From: Cryptomeria japonica
Lineage: Eukaryota > Streptophyta > Pinopsida > Cupressales > Cupressaceae
Direction of reading: 5' to 3'
Assembly (NCBI RefSeq): GCF_030272615.1
Contig: NC_081411.1
Coordinates: 837,858,136-837,920,135 of the forward strand
DNA length: 62,000 nt
The notes under the pieces are model-generated. The model was not told the DNA's origin, searched no databases, and saw nothing but the letters and a program-made list of their open reading frames with translations. The position numbers were made by a program, and so were the translations under genes. Positions 35,257-45,662 of the stretch are shown piece after piece; position 1 is the stretch's first letter, and each line of letters opens with the position of its first letter.

Positions 35257-38000
35257 ATCATAAAATAAAGCTTAACCCCAATAAATTGGCGGGATATTCA
35301 ATCTCTAGGTCGGCCAAAAGTTGGAATTAAGACCTAGGGTTTCATCCATAAGAGCTCTCTTTCTTCATTAGAAAGGATCGAAATTTTGTTTCCAAGAACC
35401 TCATATGCAGCGAAAGAGCAGATCTTTGAAGACTTCAACAACATTCAACATCCATCCATCAAGCATCCATCAATTTCATTCATCCATTTAGGGCTTTGAA
35501 GACATTGAAGAGCAATAAGAGATCACCGACTGAAGATTGGCTTGTACCCCTCCCTTGGGGTTGGGTATGATTTCATGTTGTTTTCATGTCTTTGTATAAG
35601 CCTCATTATATCATTTGTATTCATGCATTAGATCACTTTGCATGTTGATTTGGAGCATTTACATTATCATTTACAAGCAATTAGCATTTACTTTCTAGGT
35701 TGCTCTAGTTTGCTTACTTGCATTTTAGGATCTTGCACACACACAAGGTCTGCACACACTACTTTTACAATACAACTTGGCTATTCGTGGAGGTGGAAAC
35801 CACCAAAGTGGGGGTTTGACTAAGGCAAAACCCTATATAGCCGCCCACCATACCTTTTCAGATATAAGTACAAGTTTCGGGATTCGGATGACGCCGCAAG
35901 TTGCAGATTCGACGGGAGCAGACTGAGATAGAACAACACACCAAATTTCAGAGCAAAAGACCAGGATAGGGGTGTGGGGCACCTTGGTCCTACCAGGACA
36001 GGGTCGTGGGGCACCCTAGTTCCTGGGATAGGGGCGCTAGGCGCCCTGGTCCTTCTGTCAGACAGCAATTTTTAGCATTTCCGACAGTTTTCCAGGTTGT
36101 AAAATAGCGGTTTCAAGAGCAGTTTCAGGGGTAGAATCAGGACAGTGGCACCCACGCCCCCGTCCCAAACATTTTCACTCAGATTTTAACTCCGGGTACG
36201 CATCTGCATTCTTGTCTTGTCCTTGTGTTTACAGCTTTCCATTGTTTAAGTTCAATTCTGCAATCTTGTTATTAGTTCATACTTGCACTTTGGGGTTAGG
36301 GATTGAACTTGCATCATTTTATCTTTCAATTGCAACAAAGGAATAGAAATCCTAATAGGTAGCCCATGGCTCTCTCTTCCACAAAAAGAAGTAGCCAATT
36401 GTGTGATACCTCTAGGCTCTTTCGTATTCCACAAGTGTGTGTCAAAGGGTGAGATTAGGGCATGTTTGCTTAGTGTCACTTTTTCCCCCACACACAACCC
36501 TAATAACCTTAACAATGCATTGACGACAACAATGCCTAATAAATCATCAATTGTCTTAGGTGAATCTAGCCAAAGCCAACCCATCAAATCCACTAATCTC
36601 CCTTGCATCCCAATCATAAAATAAAGCTTAACCCCAAGAAATTGGCGGGATATTCAATCTCTAGGTCGGCCAAAAGTTGGAATTAAGACCTAGGGTTTCA
36701 TACATAAGAGCTCTCTTTCTTCATTAGAAAGGATTGGAATTTTGTTTTCAAGAACCTCATGTGCAGTGAAAGTGCAGATCTTTGAAGACTTCAACAACAT
36801 TCAACATGCATCCATCAAGCATCCATCAATTTCATTCATCCATTTAGGGCTTTGAAGACATTGAAGAGCAATAAGAGATCACCGACTAAAGATTGGCTTG
36901 TACCCCTCCCTTGGGGTTGGGTATGATTTCATGTTGTTTTCATGTCTTTGTATAAGCCTCATTATATCATTTGTATTCATGCTTTAGATCACTTTGCATC
37001 TTGATTTGGAGCATTTACATTATCATTTACAAGCAATTAGGGTTTACTTTCTAGGTTGCTCTAGTTTGCTTACTTGCATTTTAGGATCTTTCACACACAC
37101 AAGGTCTGCACACACTACTTTTACAATACAACTTGGCTATTCATGTAGGTGGAAACCACCAAATTTGGGGTTTGACTAAGGCAAAACCCTATATAGCCAC
37201 CCACTATACCTTTTCAGATATAAGTACAAGTTTCAGGATTCGGATGATGCCGCAAGTTGCAGATCCGATGGGAGCAGACTGAGACAGAACAACACACCAA
37301 ATTTCAGAGCAAAAGACCAGGACAGGGGCATGGGGCGCCCTGGTCCTACTAGGACAGGGGTGTGGGGCGCCCTGGTCCTACCAGGGTAGGGTCGTTGGGC
37401 ACCCTAGTCCCTGGGACAGGGGCGCTGGGCACCTTGGCCCTTCTGTCAGACAACAATTTTTAGCATTTCCGACAGTTTTCCAGGTTGTAAAATAGAGGTT
37501 TCAAGAGCAGTTTCAGGGGTAGAATCAGGATAGTGGCACCCACGCCCCCGTCCCAAACATTTTCACTCAGATTTTAACTCCGGGTACGCATCTGCATTCT
37601 TTTCTTGTCCTTGTGTTTACAGCTTTCCATTGTTTAAGTTCAATTCTGCAATCTTGTTATTAGTTCATACTTGCACTTTGGGGTTAGGGATTGAACTTGC
37701 ATCATTTTATCTTTCAATTGCAACAAAGGAATAGAAATCCTAATAGGTAGCCCATGGCTCTCTCTTCCACAAAAAGAAGTAGCCAATTGTGTGATACCTC
37801 TAGGCTCTTTTGTATTCCACAAGTGTGTGTCAAAGGGTGAGATTAGGGCATGTTTGCTTAGTGTCACTTTTTCCCCCACACACAACCCTAATAACCTTAA
37901 CAATGCATTGACGACAACAATGCCTAATAAATCATCAATTGTCTTAGGTGAATCTAGCCAAAGCCAACCCATCGAATCCACTAATCTCCCTTGCATCTCG
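35257..38000 (+). repeat. Higher-order repeat block 2 (units 5+6, 2744 bp)
   Basis: This is the second copy of the two-unit block, of exactly equal length to 32513-35256. A few substitutions separate them (for example near 35350-35395), so the duplication is young but not the latest possible event. Confidence 0.9.
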
Positions 38001-38894
38001 ATCATAAAATTTTATGGTTGTTGGAACAAGCTTGGGAGATTGAAGAGATATAAGGAACATTTCAACTTCCAAAATACCAAAGGAACGAAAATAATTAGCT
38101 AACACATCTTCTTTTGGGAATTTTTGTATTTAGTTCTTCCTTTGCAAATCAACATACCCTATTTTGGTTTCCCAAATATTATAACTTTGAAGATAAACTG
38201 GGAAGAGAATCCATCATATTGATATTTCTTTTCAACAGCCTTAGAGGATATTGTTTTGTCTATCATTTATTATAATAGCTAATACCCAATTTTTTTATAA
38301 GATAACAAGAAAAACCTCCTCTTCACAAACTATGTTTTCCTTAATAATCCAAGAATGAAAAAAGGAACCCACATAAAAATTACTTACTCCCTACCATGAA
38401 GGCAAAAGAACATCCAATATAAAGATAGATGTACCAAAAGGAAAGAAATATCACCTCAAAATCTATCTTGAACTTTTACATCAAATCTATACACATGAGA
38501 ATCCCCTTAATAACTCTCTCACAACTTTCAATGCTAGAAGAATGAGTGTTTTCACAAGACTTTCATACTATGATATTTATATCAAGATTCACTTGCATAG
38601 TTTTAGAGTCAAGCTAACCCATTCTCATGAGTAGTTTACATGAACCCCTCATAAGAATGGATCACTTAGTACTCGTTTCATCAAAGTGATGCTCACAGTG
38701 GTGAAGCATTAGGGATTCCTAGGAGATCACTCATACTAATACTACTCTAGATCAAGCACGTTTAACCATGTAGATTGTCCCAAGATCAAATCCATTCAAC
38801 TTGCCACCCCATTTGCAAAACCTTCATCAAGTGGTGTGCCTTATAAACCATTCATTAGAGAGCAACTTTAGCTTATTCATTGACAAGTGGGAGG
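38001..38894. other. Unique DNA right of the array
   Basis: This continues the original target site. A frame from the flank copy runs to 38102, but I recognise no product. Nothing else is supported. Confidence 0.45.
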
Positions 38895-39570
38895 TGTTGA
38901 TGTGTTTTTTATGCACATGCGAACGTAGAATAAAATACCCAAAAGTATCTTATCCTCTCTTGAACAAAGTTACTCAAATGCTGGAGATTTGCTTAAGGAT
39001 CACTTGAGACAACTCCAAGGTTCTAGTATGTCAGGTTACGACATGTGGATAAACATAGTTGGTTGATGTGATTGCTAGTATCAGAAGGGGACTTATGTTG
39101 AATTGTCAAATGCTTGAATAACTGGAACTTGATCATTTGATATTTCAATCTTGTGATGCTTTTTGTCCTAAAGTAACTTGAATTGAAAAAAGGGCAAAAG
39201 GCGAAGTGTTAATAAAATCTATTCTAAGGCCTAGACTGTAAGAAGATGGATGAATTATTAGATGGAATCCTACTAAGCAAGGTCTCAACATAGGGTTATA
39301 TAAGACAGGGGTAAGTTCAATAGTGATTTCTCCTCTACAACCTTTGCCAGTCTGTGCGAAAATGAGAGCTTGACAACATTCTTTCGCTTTTAGCTAGCTA
39401 AATTTTTCAAGAATTTTATCTCTAGATTTAATATTTATTTTCTTGCATGAATCTATTAATTTTGAGATAATAGATCTTGCCTTCATGAATTGATCCTAGT
39501 TTATCCCTTTAACCGTGATTAATTTATTTAGAGTGTTTAGTTCCATTCTAATCCTTTCTTTTACAATTAA
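38895..39570 (+). repeat. LTR-like segment, possible solo LTR
   Basis: It begins TGTTGATGTGTTTTTTATGC and carries a TATA-like GGTTATATAAGAC near 39292-39304, followed by a T-rich stretch. No matching partner, PBS or PPT is seen in the window, so its ends and class are uncertain. Confidence 0.4.
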
Positions 39571-41089
39571 ATATTATTAAAAAATTGTATTATTGTTCCA
39601 AATTTTGTGGATATTTAGGAGACACAAATAAAATATAAATGTAATCATTCCATATTTTTGTAGGAGATATTGGAATGAGACTAATAGGAAGAGTAGTAAA
39701 CATGACTCACAATGAGCACTTTACAATAAATCTAAACATTATAAGGAAGAGTAGCTTGGAAAAATAGAAGCATAATTTATTTTCCAATATGCAAGATTAT
39801 TACTTGGGAAAGAATCTTGAAAGAGGATTGAAAAGATTCCTTGAGCTAACATTGTCTCACTTATCCAAAATTATGAGGAATGATTCCTTAATGAAATTTT
39901 CATTAACAAGATGGAGAGAATTTAATTAGGAAGAGATAGATTTCACATGCTACTAGGTGACTAGATTATAGAGAAACTAGAGGCAAATTATTTAGCTTGG
40001 CCATGACACAAAGTCTTAGAATAGATGCCAACCTTGGTGAATGGAATGGAAATCCCAAAAAATTAATGAGTGGTGAGACAAGTAGAGGCATCTATAAATT
40101 TTTTTTTGAATAAAATAAAGAAAAAATGGGACTAAAACTAAGAGAAATGCACGTGGAAAGGATATGATGAAAATCAAAATAAATAGTTTGAAGATAATAT
40201 TAGTTACCTAAAGGATATTCCACTTGATTATTTGGTATATCATAATGATTTTGACAAATTTTGAAACCATTAGAGGTACCTTTTGCTTCTGTAGATGAGG
40301 CATTCATTCATGCTGAAGTTGTGATAGCTTATTTGCCTCTTTATAGACAACAAATTATCCATACGAATTATCATATATATTCTTGTAACCTCCATCCCAA
40401 ACCACCTATTTCACTCTTCTTCCTTTGTGTACCTCTTGTATTCTTCCATTACCTCTTCGCTTACCTAAATTCAATCCAAAACATAGTGTATATAGCATCA
40501 AAAAAATTACATATTTGATTAATATTATCCACAACATATTGAAAAGACAAATACCACACTTACTGTGTCATCAACCAAAAATAATTTACTTACATATTCA
40601 AAGAGTTCAATAATGGAGAAACATCCATGCGGTGCTCTACACATGTCCTTGATGGTTCAAAAAATACTTATCCTCTATTGGTCCAAACTTCAAATCACTT
40701 TCCATGCATGAAAATAATTGCAACCATACACAATTTCCCACCCAATAGATTCTCTCAAACTAGTTTACTATCTTACCATAGGGTCAAGGAAAAGCGGGCT
40801 AAAATAGGAATCCAAGTGTCTTAAAAGCCTTCAAGACCATAGTAGTAAGGATTGAATTTCTTTCTTTAGTGGTATCTTTCTCTAGATTAATTAGTTGGGG
40901 ATTCTATTAGGACCTTTTCCTAATTAAAAAAAAATATGACGATTACATCCCTAAATATTGCATTCATAATAGAATAAATTTCTGCAATATTGAGACTAAA
41001 TTCATAATAGATTTATAGTGATGAATAGAGAAATATTTAAGATTATCAAAAAATTGATGTTTTCTTTCTCCCAACCGTCATTGGATATT
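39571..41089. other. Unassigned AT-rich DNA
   Basis: Small frames at 40261-40518 and 40425-40824 match nothing I know. No supported feature. Confidence 0.45.
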
Positions 41090-41580
41090 GGGTGATCTTT
41101 GAGGCATAATGTCAAATAGTTCATGTGCCTTATCTAAGCTTACATATTTTGCATGCATGTGTACCTGGGGAGTTGCACTACAACATCTATACTCACTAAT
41201 CACATTTGGTTGGAAGTTTCTAAATCCATTTCAAACACATCTTGTGCATATCTTGTAATCATAGCATTCCATTAGATTGTGTTTCTTTGATGCATCTCAC
41301 TAAACAGTTCATGCGCTTTCATGTCTATACTTCCACATTTTCCAAACATGTCAAATAGAGCATTTCCAACCATAAGCATCTGATATTAATTGCCCTTACC
41401 TTTTGCTTTGATGGAAGCCCATACTCTATTCCAAAGCTCCCATTTTGGCACAGGTAGAGAGTACGTTGGCAAATAAAACTGATCGAAATGGAAATCTATT
41501 TGTTGTATTGACTGCATTGTGAGGACACTTATGTAGTTCATCGACAACATAAAGCAGGAAAGGACATGAGAATATCTCCT
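41090..41580 (-). pseudogene. PPR protein pseudogene fragment (PLS type)
   Basis: Read on the minus strand from 41580, frames between stops spell diagnostic pentatricopeptide repeat pieces in order: FANVLSTCAKMGALE, then VGNALFDMFGKCGSIDM and AHELFSEMHQRNTI, then WNAMITRYAQ, then HAKYVSLDKAHELFDIMPQR. These fit the repeated ...L.aCAk.gale.G..., GnaLidMYaKCGsi..A..lFd.Mp.Rn..sWnaMi.gYaq pattern of plant PLS-class PPR proteins, which bind and edit or process organelle RNA. Stops, frame changes and an internal gap show it is dead. About three repeats remain. Confidence 0.85.
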
Positions 41581-41889
41581 CAGGGAGGTGTTCTATGATA
41601 GCTGTGAGGTAGATGAGAGTTTCTTATGCCATTTGCTTTGTTCTATGTAGTCAAATGTGAGAACACTGTTTGAATTCAAATGCTAACGGTGATTGTCTTT
41701 TTAACGGAAACAGACGGGAAGGGATGTCAAGGGAAGGAATGGGCCCACAACACACATAAACAGTCAAAGCTTAGTGTGTGTTGTTTAAGGCTGCCCCTTA
41801 AGAAATCATAATTTATTGGCTCTTCACTCCTAAGACCTTCAAAAGTCTTTAATGGCTTCATTAAGTCCTTTTGTCTTCCAAATTCACCT
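41581..41889. other. Unassigned spacer between PPR and DRM relics
   Basis: No clear coding signal is seen. It may include more decayed PPR sequence. Confidence 0.4.
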
Positions 41890-42486
41890 GCACCAACTTG
41901 AATTCTCCTTCAATGCTTGATTGCCTGTTCACTTGGAATTGAATTGATTTTATAACTAAGAGATCACTTGAATTGTAGGTAGACCCCTTCAAATGATAGG
42001 GTAGGCTTCCTTTTATACCTTATATATGTCTTGAAAGCATTTTATCCTGATGGCTTTAAATTAAAGTACTTTCTCTTCTATCTGGTATTGGTGGAGTAGA
42101 TCCTTTTATGATATGTAAGTTGAGAATATTTTATGAAAGGTCCCTAAATGAATACACTTTAAACTGACTTTAATATACCTTGAAGTGTGCAATATGGAAG
42201 GTTTGTGTTCTTAATCTCCTACCCATTTCTTAATTTAAAAGATGATATCTTTATTAAATATATTTATTAACTTGATTTGTCCTTCAATTCTTGATGAATG
42301 CTTGATTGCATGTTCACTTGGAATTGAATTGATTTTATAATTAAGAGATCACTTCAATTGTAGGTAAACCCCTTCAAATGATAGGGTAGGCTTCCTTTTA
42401 TACCTAATACATGTCTTGAAAGCATTTTATTGTGATGGCGTTAAATTAAATTACTTTCTCTTCTATCTGGTATTGGTGGAGCAGAG
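41890..42486 (+). repeat. Direct repeat pair of about 210 bp, period about 380 bp
   Basis: 41890-42097 and 42276-42482 share long stretches, for example CACTTGGAATTGAATTGATT, AAATGATAGGGTAGGCTTCC and TCTATCTGGTATTGGTGGAG. Each ends in a DRM motif I fragment. The intervening 42098-42275 is unrelated. Confidence 0.88.
42031..42097 (+). pseudogene. DRM methyltransferase motif I fragment, copy 1
   Basis: One frame reads LKAFYPDGFKLK; after a one-base shift it reads VLSLLSGIGG. This matches the junction in plant DRM proteins where ...VLK..FP.G.. leads into the SAM-binding motif I (LFSGIGG). Homology stops right after the GIGG codons. Confidence 0.72.
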
Positions 42487-42525
42487 GTTGCATTGCATCA
42501 TCCTAGGATACATATTTTCATAGAT
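42415..42525 (+). pseudogene. DRM methyltransferase motif I fragment, copy 2
   Basis: This is the longer copy. After a frame change it reads LLSLLSGIGGAEVALHHPRI, the DRM motif I region. DRM enzymes place cytosine methylation guided by small RNAs. The upstream DNA is the direct repeat shared with copy 1. Confidence 0.8.
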
Positions 42526-42648
42526 ACAACACAAGTTAAATGTATCCTAGGTTGATGCAAAGCAACCTCTGCTCCAGAGATCACCAAAAAATAGAGAAAG
42601 AACTTTAATTTAATGCCATCAGGATAAAAGTCTTTAATCAAGATAGAT
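42420..42648. repeat. Small inverted repeat, arms about 95 bp
   Basis: The arms are about 42420-42512 and 42539-42648 with a loop of about 26 bp (ATAGATACAACACAAG). The inner parts pair almost perfectly (GGAGCAGAGGTTGC against GCAACCTCTGCTCC). Confidence 0.88.
42505..42648 (-). pseudogene. DRM methyltransferase motif I fragment, copy 3 (inverted)
   Basis: On the minus strand it reads LIKDFYPDGIKLK, then SGAEVALHQPRIHLTCVVSM, again the DRM motif I region and a little beyond. Part of the GIGG codons is altered. It faces copy 2 head to head and forms its inverted repeat. Its LIKDFYP start resembles the centre of the large palindrome (44170-44215). Confidence 0.8.
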
Positions 42649-43065
42649 AAAATTTGAGTTTGATTGTCATCATTTACTTTGCCAAATTCTTCACATGTAA
42701 CTCCTGAATCAATTTCCTACTCACAAGAATTTTATTATGTCTCAAATATATGTAAACAAAAGGCTTCAAATAGAAAACTTGAACATGCAACTAAATCCAT
42801 TGACTAACTAGAAGAACAAAATTAAGAAATGGTTTGGTCATCTGAGAGATGTTGTTGACTTGCAACTCACCAGCTAAGTTTTTGCAGGTAAGAATTTTTT
42901 TTGTTTTGGTTATGGTTGTGGTGTTTATAGGGAGACATTTACAAATTTATATTTATTTTCACTATTTAATGGTTTATGGGTTTGTAATGGTAATTTAATG
43001 TTCTTTCATATTTTTGTATATATTCTTTATAATAGCCTATTATATTGATTTGTTCTATTATGCAT
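42649..43065. other. Unassigned spacer between the inverted repeats
   Basis: AT-rich, with no supported coding sequence. Confidence 0.4.
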
Positions 43066-43317
43066 AATGGTGTGGGTCAAACGACTTTGTCGTCGATGCA
43101 TGAAAGCATTGAACGAGTTCTACTTTTAAAAATTACATGAAACATTTTTAATTTATTTGATTCAGTGTTATTTGCAAAAAATGATTATCAATGATGTTTC
43201 CTTTCTCCAAGAATTGTCTAGGATCTTTCCATCAGATAATATGTAACATCGAATGACTAAATCTTTTCATTACAAATGCTTATTTTATTTAATTATCTGA
43301 GTGTGAATAAGAAATTT

Positions 43318-44166
43318 ATATCTGTACGGAAGAAGAACATACAAGTTGAAGAGTCATGTGCAAGCAAATTTCCTAAAAGAAAGAAAGTAGGCATTATCTT
43401 GAATGACATGGAAACAAGCTCATCAGCTGCTTAGAAGAGAGCAATTGGAGAATGGCAGAGGAAAGTGTTTAAGGGTGATAAATAGATAGATAGTATGCAA
43501 TACAAATAAACAATGTCTGGAGCGTCTGATGTGATGTCTCTAATTTATGTTCGGAGGGACTAACCGGTTTTGGAGTTCCTGCGAAACCTATTGGGCCACG
43601 CTTGGAAGAAATCAATGTGTTCATGCAAGGAGCACCTTTTTACTATTATGAGAATGATACTTTTGCACCAAGGGATATTTGAAAGTCAATATCCAAAAAT
43701 TTCTATAGTGTGGAACAAGAGTTGGCAGACTCAAAGTATAATTGTCAGCTTTCAGAAGACCAAGAGGTTATGTACACAATCTCCCAATAGAAGAGTGATT
43801 TCAAGAATTACCTTTCCCCCCCATGACTATTCAGGAAGCACTTCCTCAAACAGAGGACTATTGGCCTCCATGGGATCAAAGAAAAAAATTAAAGCATAGA
43901 CTCTAGACAATGTGGTGGTGTCCTTTGTGAAGAACTCTACACTATAATTGAAAATTCACAAGGGAAATTGCAAGATAGTGAAGTGAAATACAATCTTGAA
44001 AAAGTGGGAAGAATGGATCTTTGTTTGGGTGGGGCCAAGTTAGGTGTCTCCTCTAGAGGTTGACAAGATAGAAATCATATTAGGATTTGAAAAAGATCAC
44101 ACTCGTGGAACTTTGTGTGCGAGTGATCTATTGTGGTGTTTGGGTAATGCATTCCAAATAGATATA
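43318..44166 (+). pseudogene. DRM: DRM-type DNA methyltransferase pseudogene, left arm
   Basis: Frames spell plant DRM sequence in order. First comes SFPKRKK-like basic sequence with a RAIGEWQRKVF stretch, then GFGVPAKPIGPRLEEI and APFYYYENDTFAPRDI, then SISKNFYSVEQELADSKYNC, then DYSGSTSSNRGLLASMG at the place of the family's WW..WD segment. Remnants of the VWVG..APLE region follow before the arm ends. This is the N-terminal half of the rearranged catalytic domain, ahead of motif I. The motif IV Cys is not found. Several stops, at least three frame changes and no visible introns suggest a processed or long-decayed copy. Confidence 0.85.
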
Positions 44167-45080
44167 GTTGCATGCCATTAGGATAAAAGTCTTTAATCAA
44201 GACATTACCCATTTGGAATGCAAGTGTATCTATTTGGAATGCATTACCCAAACACCGCAATCGATCACTTGCACACAAAGTTCCACGAGTGTGATCTTTT
44301 TCAAATCCTAATATGATTTCTATCTCGTCAATCTCTAGAGGAGCCACCTGACTTGGCCCCACCCAAACCAAGATCCATTCTTCCCACTTTTCAAGATTGT
44401 ATTTCTCTTCACTATCTTGCAGTTTCCCTCGTGAATTTTCAATTATAGTGTAGAGTTCTTCATGAAGGACACCACCACATCGTCTAGAGTCTATGCTTTA
44501 ATTTTTTTCTTTGATCCCATGGAGGCCAATAGTCCTCTATTTGAGGAAGTGCTTCTTGAATAGTCATGGGGGGGAGAGGTAATTCTTGAAATTGCTCTTC
44601 TATTGGGAGATTGTGTACATAACCTCTTGGTCTTCTGAAAGCTGACAATTATACTTCGAGTCTGCCAACTCTTGTTCCACACTATAGAAATTTTTGGATA
44701 TTGACTTCCAAATATCCCTCGGTGCAAAAGTATCATTCTCATAATAGAAAAAAGGTGCTCCTTGCATGAACACATTAATTTCCTCCAAGCATGGCCCGAT
44801 AGGTTTTGTAGGAACTCCAAAATCAGTTAGTCCCTCTGGACATAAATTAGAGATGTCACATCAAACACTCCAGACATTGTTTGGTTGTATTGCATACTAT
44901 CTATCTATTTATCACCCTTAAACACTTTCCTCTGCCATTCTCCAATTGCTCTCTTCTAGGCAGCTGATGAGCTTGTTTCCATGTCATTCAAGATAATGCT
45001 TGCTTGCTTTCTTTTAGGAAATTTGCTTGCACATGACTCTTCAACTTGTATGTTCTGCTTCCGTACAGATATAAATTTTA
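44075..45080 (-). pseudogene. DRM: DRM-type DNA methyltransferase pseudogene, right arm
   Basis: This is the mirror copy and the better preserved one. On the minus strand it has a frame with INVFMQGAPFFYYENDTFAP and FYSVEQELADSKYNCQLSED (44600-44788). After further frame changes it reads VWVGPSQVAPLEIDEIEIIL, GFEKDHTRGT, LRCLGNAFQIDTLAFQM and KDFYPNGMQ (44170-44371). In intact DRM proteins this stretch (…LGFP.NHTRG…SLGNSFQVDTVAYH…) leads to motif I. Reading on past the centre runs into the antisense of the left arm. The two copies point at each other with their C-terminal ends. Confidence 0.88.
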
Positions 45081-45328
45081 ATTCATGCTGAGATAATAAT
45101 TAAATTAAATAAGCATTTGTAAAGAATAAATTTATTCATTCGGTGTTACATATTATCTGACAGAAAGATCCTAGACAATTCTTGGAGAAAGGAAACATCA
45201 TTGATAATCATTTTTTGCGAATAACACTGAATCAAATAAATTAAAATGTTTAATGCAATTTTTAAAAATAGAACTTCTTCAATGCTTTCATTCACCGATA
45301 GCAAAGCCATTTGACCCACATCATCTCT

Positions 45329-45662
45329 CGCTGTCGGAATTCCGATGACAACTAATGAAATGCCCAACAAGGATGTTGTGCATCCGATGATACTCCTCTG
45401 TCAGAATTTTATCCTTTGGAGTCAGAATTCCAACGATAGCCTGAGATCGTGACGATATTCTTTCAGGGTATGAGAATCCATGGTGGTCGTCAGAAAGGTT
45501 GGAGGTGATGTTGGAATTGCGATGACCACAAGGATAGTCGAAACTTCTGACACAAAGTTTTCGATGGCTTTTTTTATCGGTAGTGCGATGGAATTTGGTT
45601 GGAATTCTGATGATTTGCCGTCAAAATCTTGACCCGAATGTACTAGTGTTATGATCAACATA
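45329..45662. other. Unassigned segment with repeated short phrases
   Basis: Variants of GTCGGAATTCCGATGACA and GTCAGAATTCCAACGAT recur about six times between 45330 and 45640. Each looks like a diverged copy of one ~20-bp phrase. No gene is supported. Confidence 0.5.

Larger units (their letters stand above)
29737..38000 (+). repeat. Six-unit tandem array of truncated LTR plus host flank
   Basis: Units begin at the shared ATCATAAAAT: 29737, 31125, 32513, 33869, 35257 and 36613, with a last boundary at 38001. Lengths are 1388, 1388, 1356, 1388, 1356 and 1388 bp. Each holds the element 1 LTR from its ATCATAAAAT to its CACACA end, then the copied right flank (first copy 31007-31124). The 32-bp length difference equals one GC-rich minisatellite unit (three in units 3 and 5, four in the others). 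Frames of 61, 73 and 121 codons recur in nearly all units only because the DNA is copied. Confidence 0.95.
43066..45328. repeat. Large palindrome, two arms of about 1.1 kb
   Basis: The left arm 43066-44166 is the reverse complement of the right arm 44225-45328, with scattered substitutions and small indels. The 58-bp spacer is 44167-44224. The mirror 109-codon frames (43570-43899 plus and 44491-44820 minus) differ at about 11 of 109 positions. The centre is GGGTAATGCATTCCAAATAG mirrored as CTATTTGGAATGCATTACCC. Both arms carry DRM pseudogene sequence. Confidence 0.94.

Noticed and set aside
29737-38000. Six separate solo-LTR insertions
   Set aside because: All units lack the same LTR 5' part, carry the same flank segment and meet at the same ATCATAAAAT. 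Independent insertions would not do this.
29737-38000. CRISPR-like regular repeat array
   Set aside because: Units exceed 1.3 kb, have no unique spacers, and the genome is a plant's.
38801-39007. 68-codon plus-strand frame
   Set aside because: It overlaps the start of the LTR-like segment and matches no known protein.
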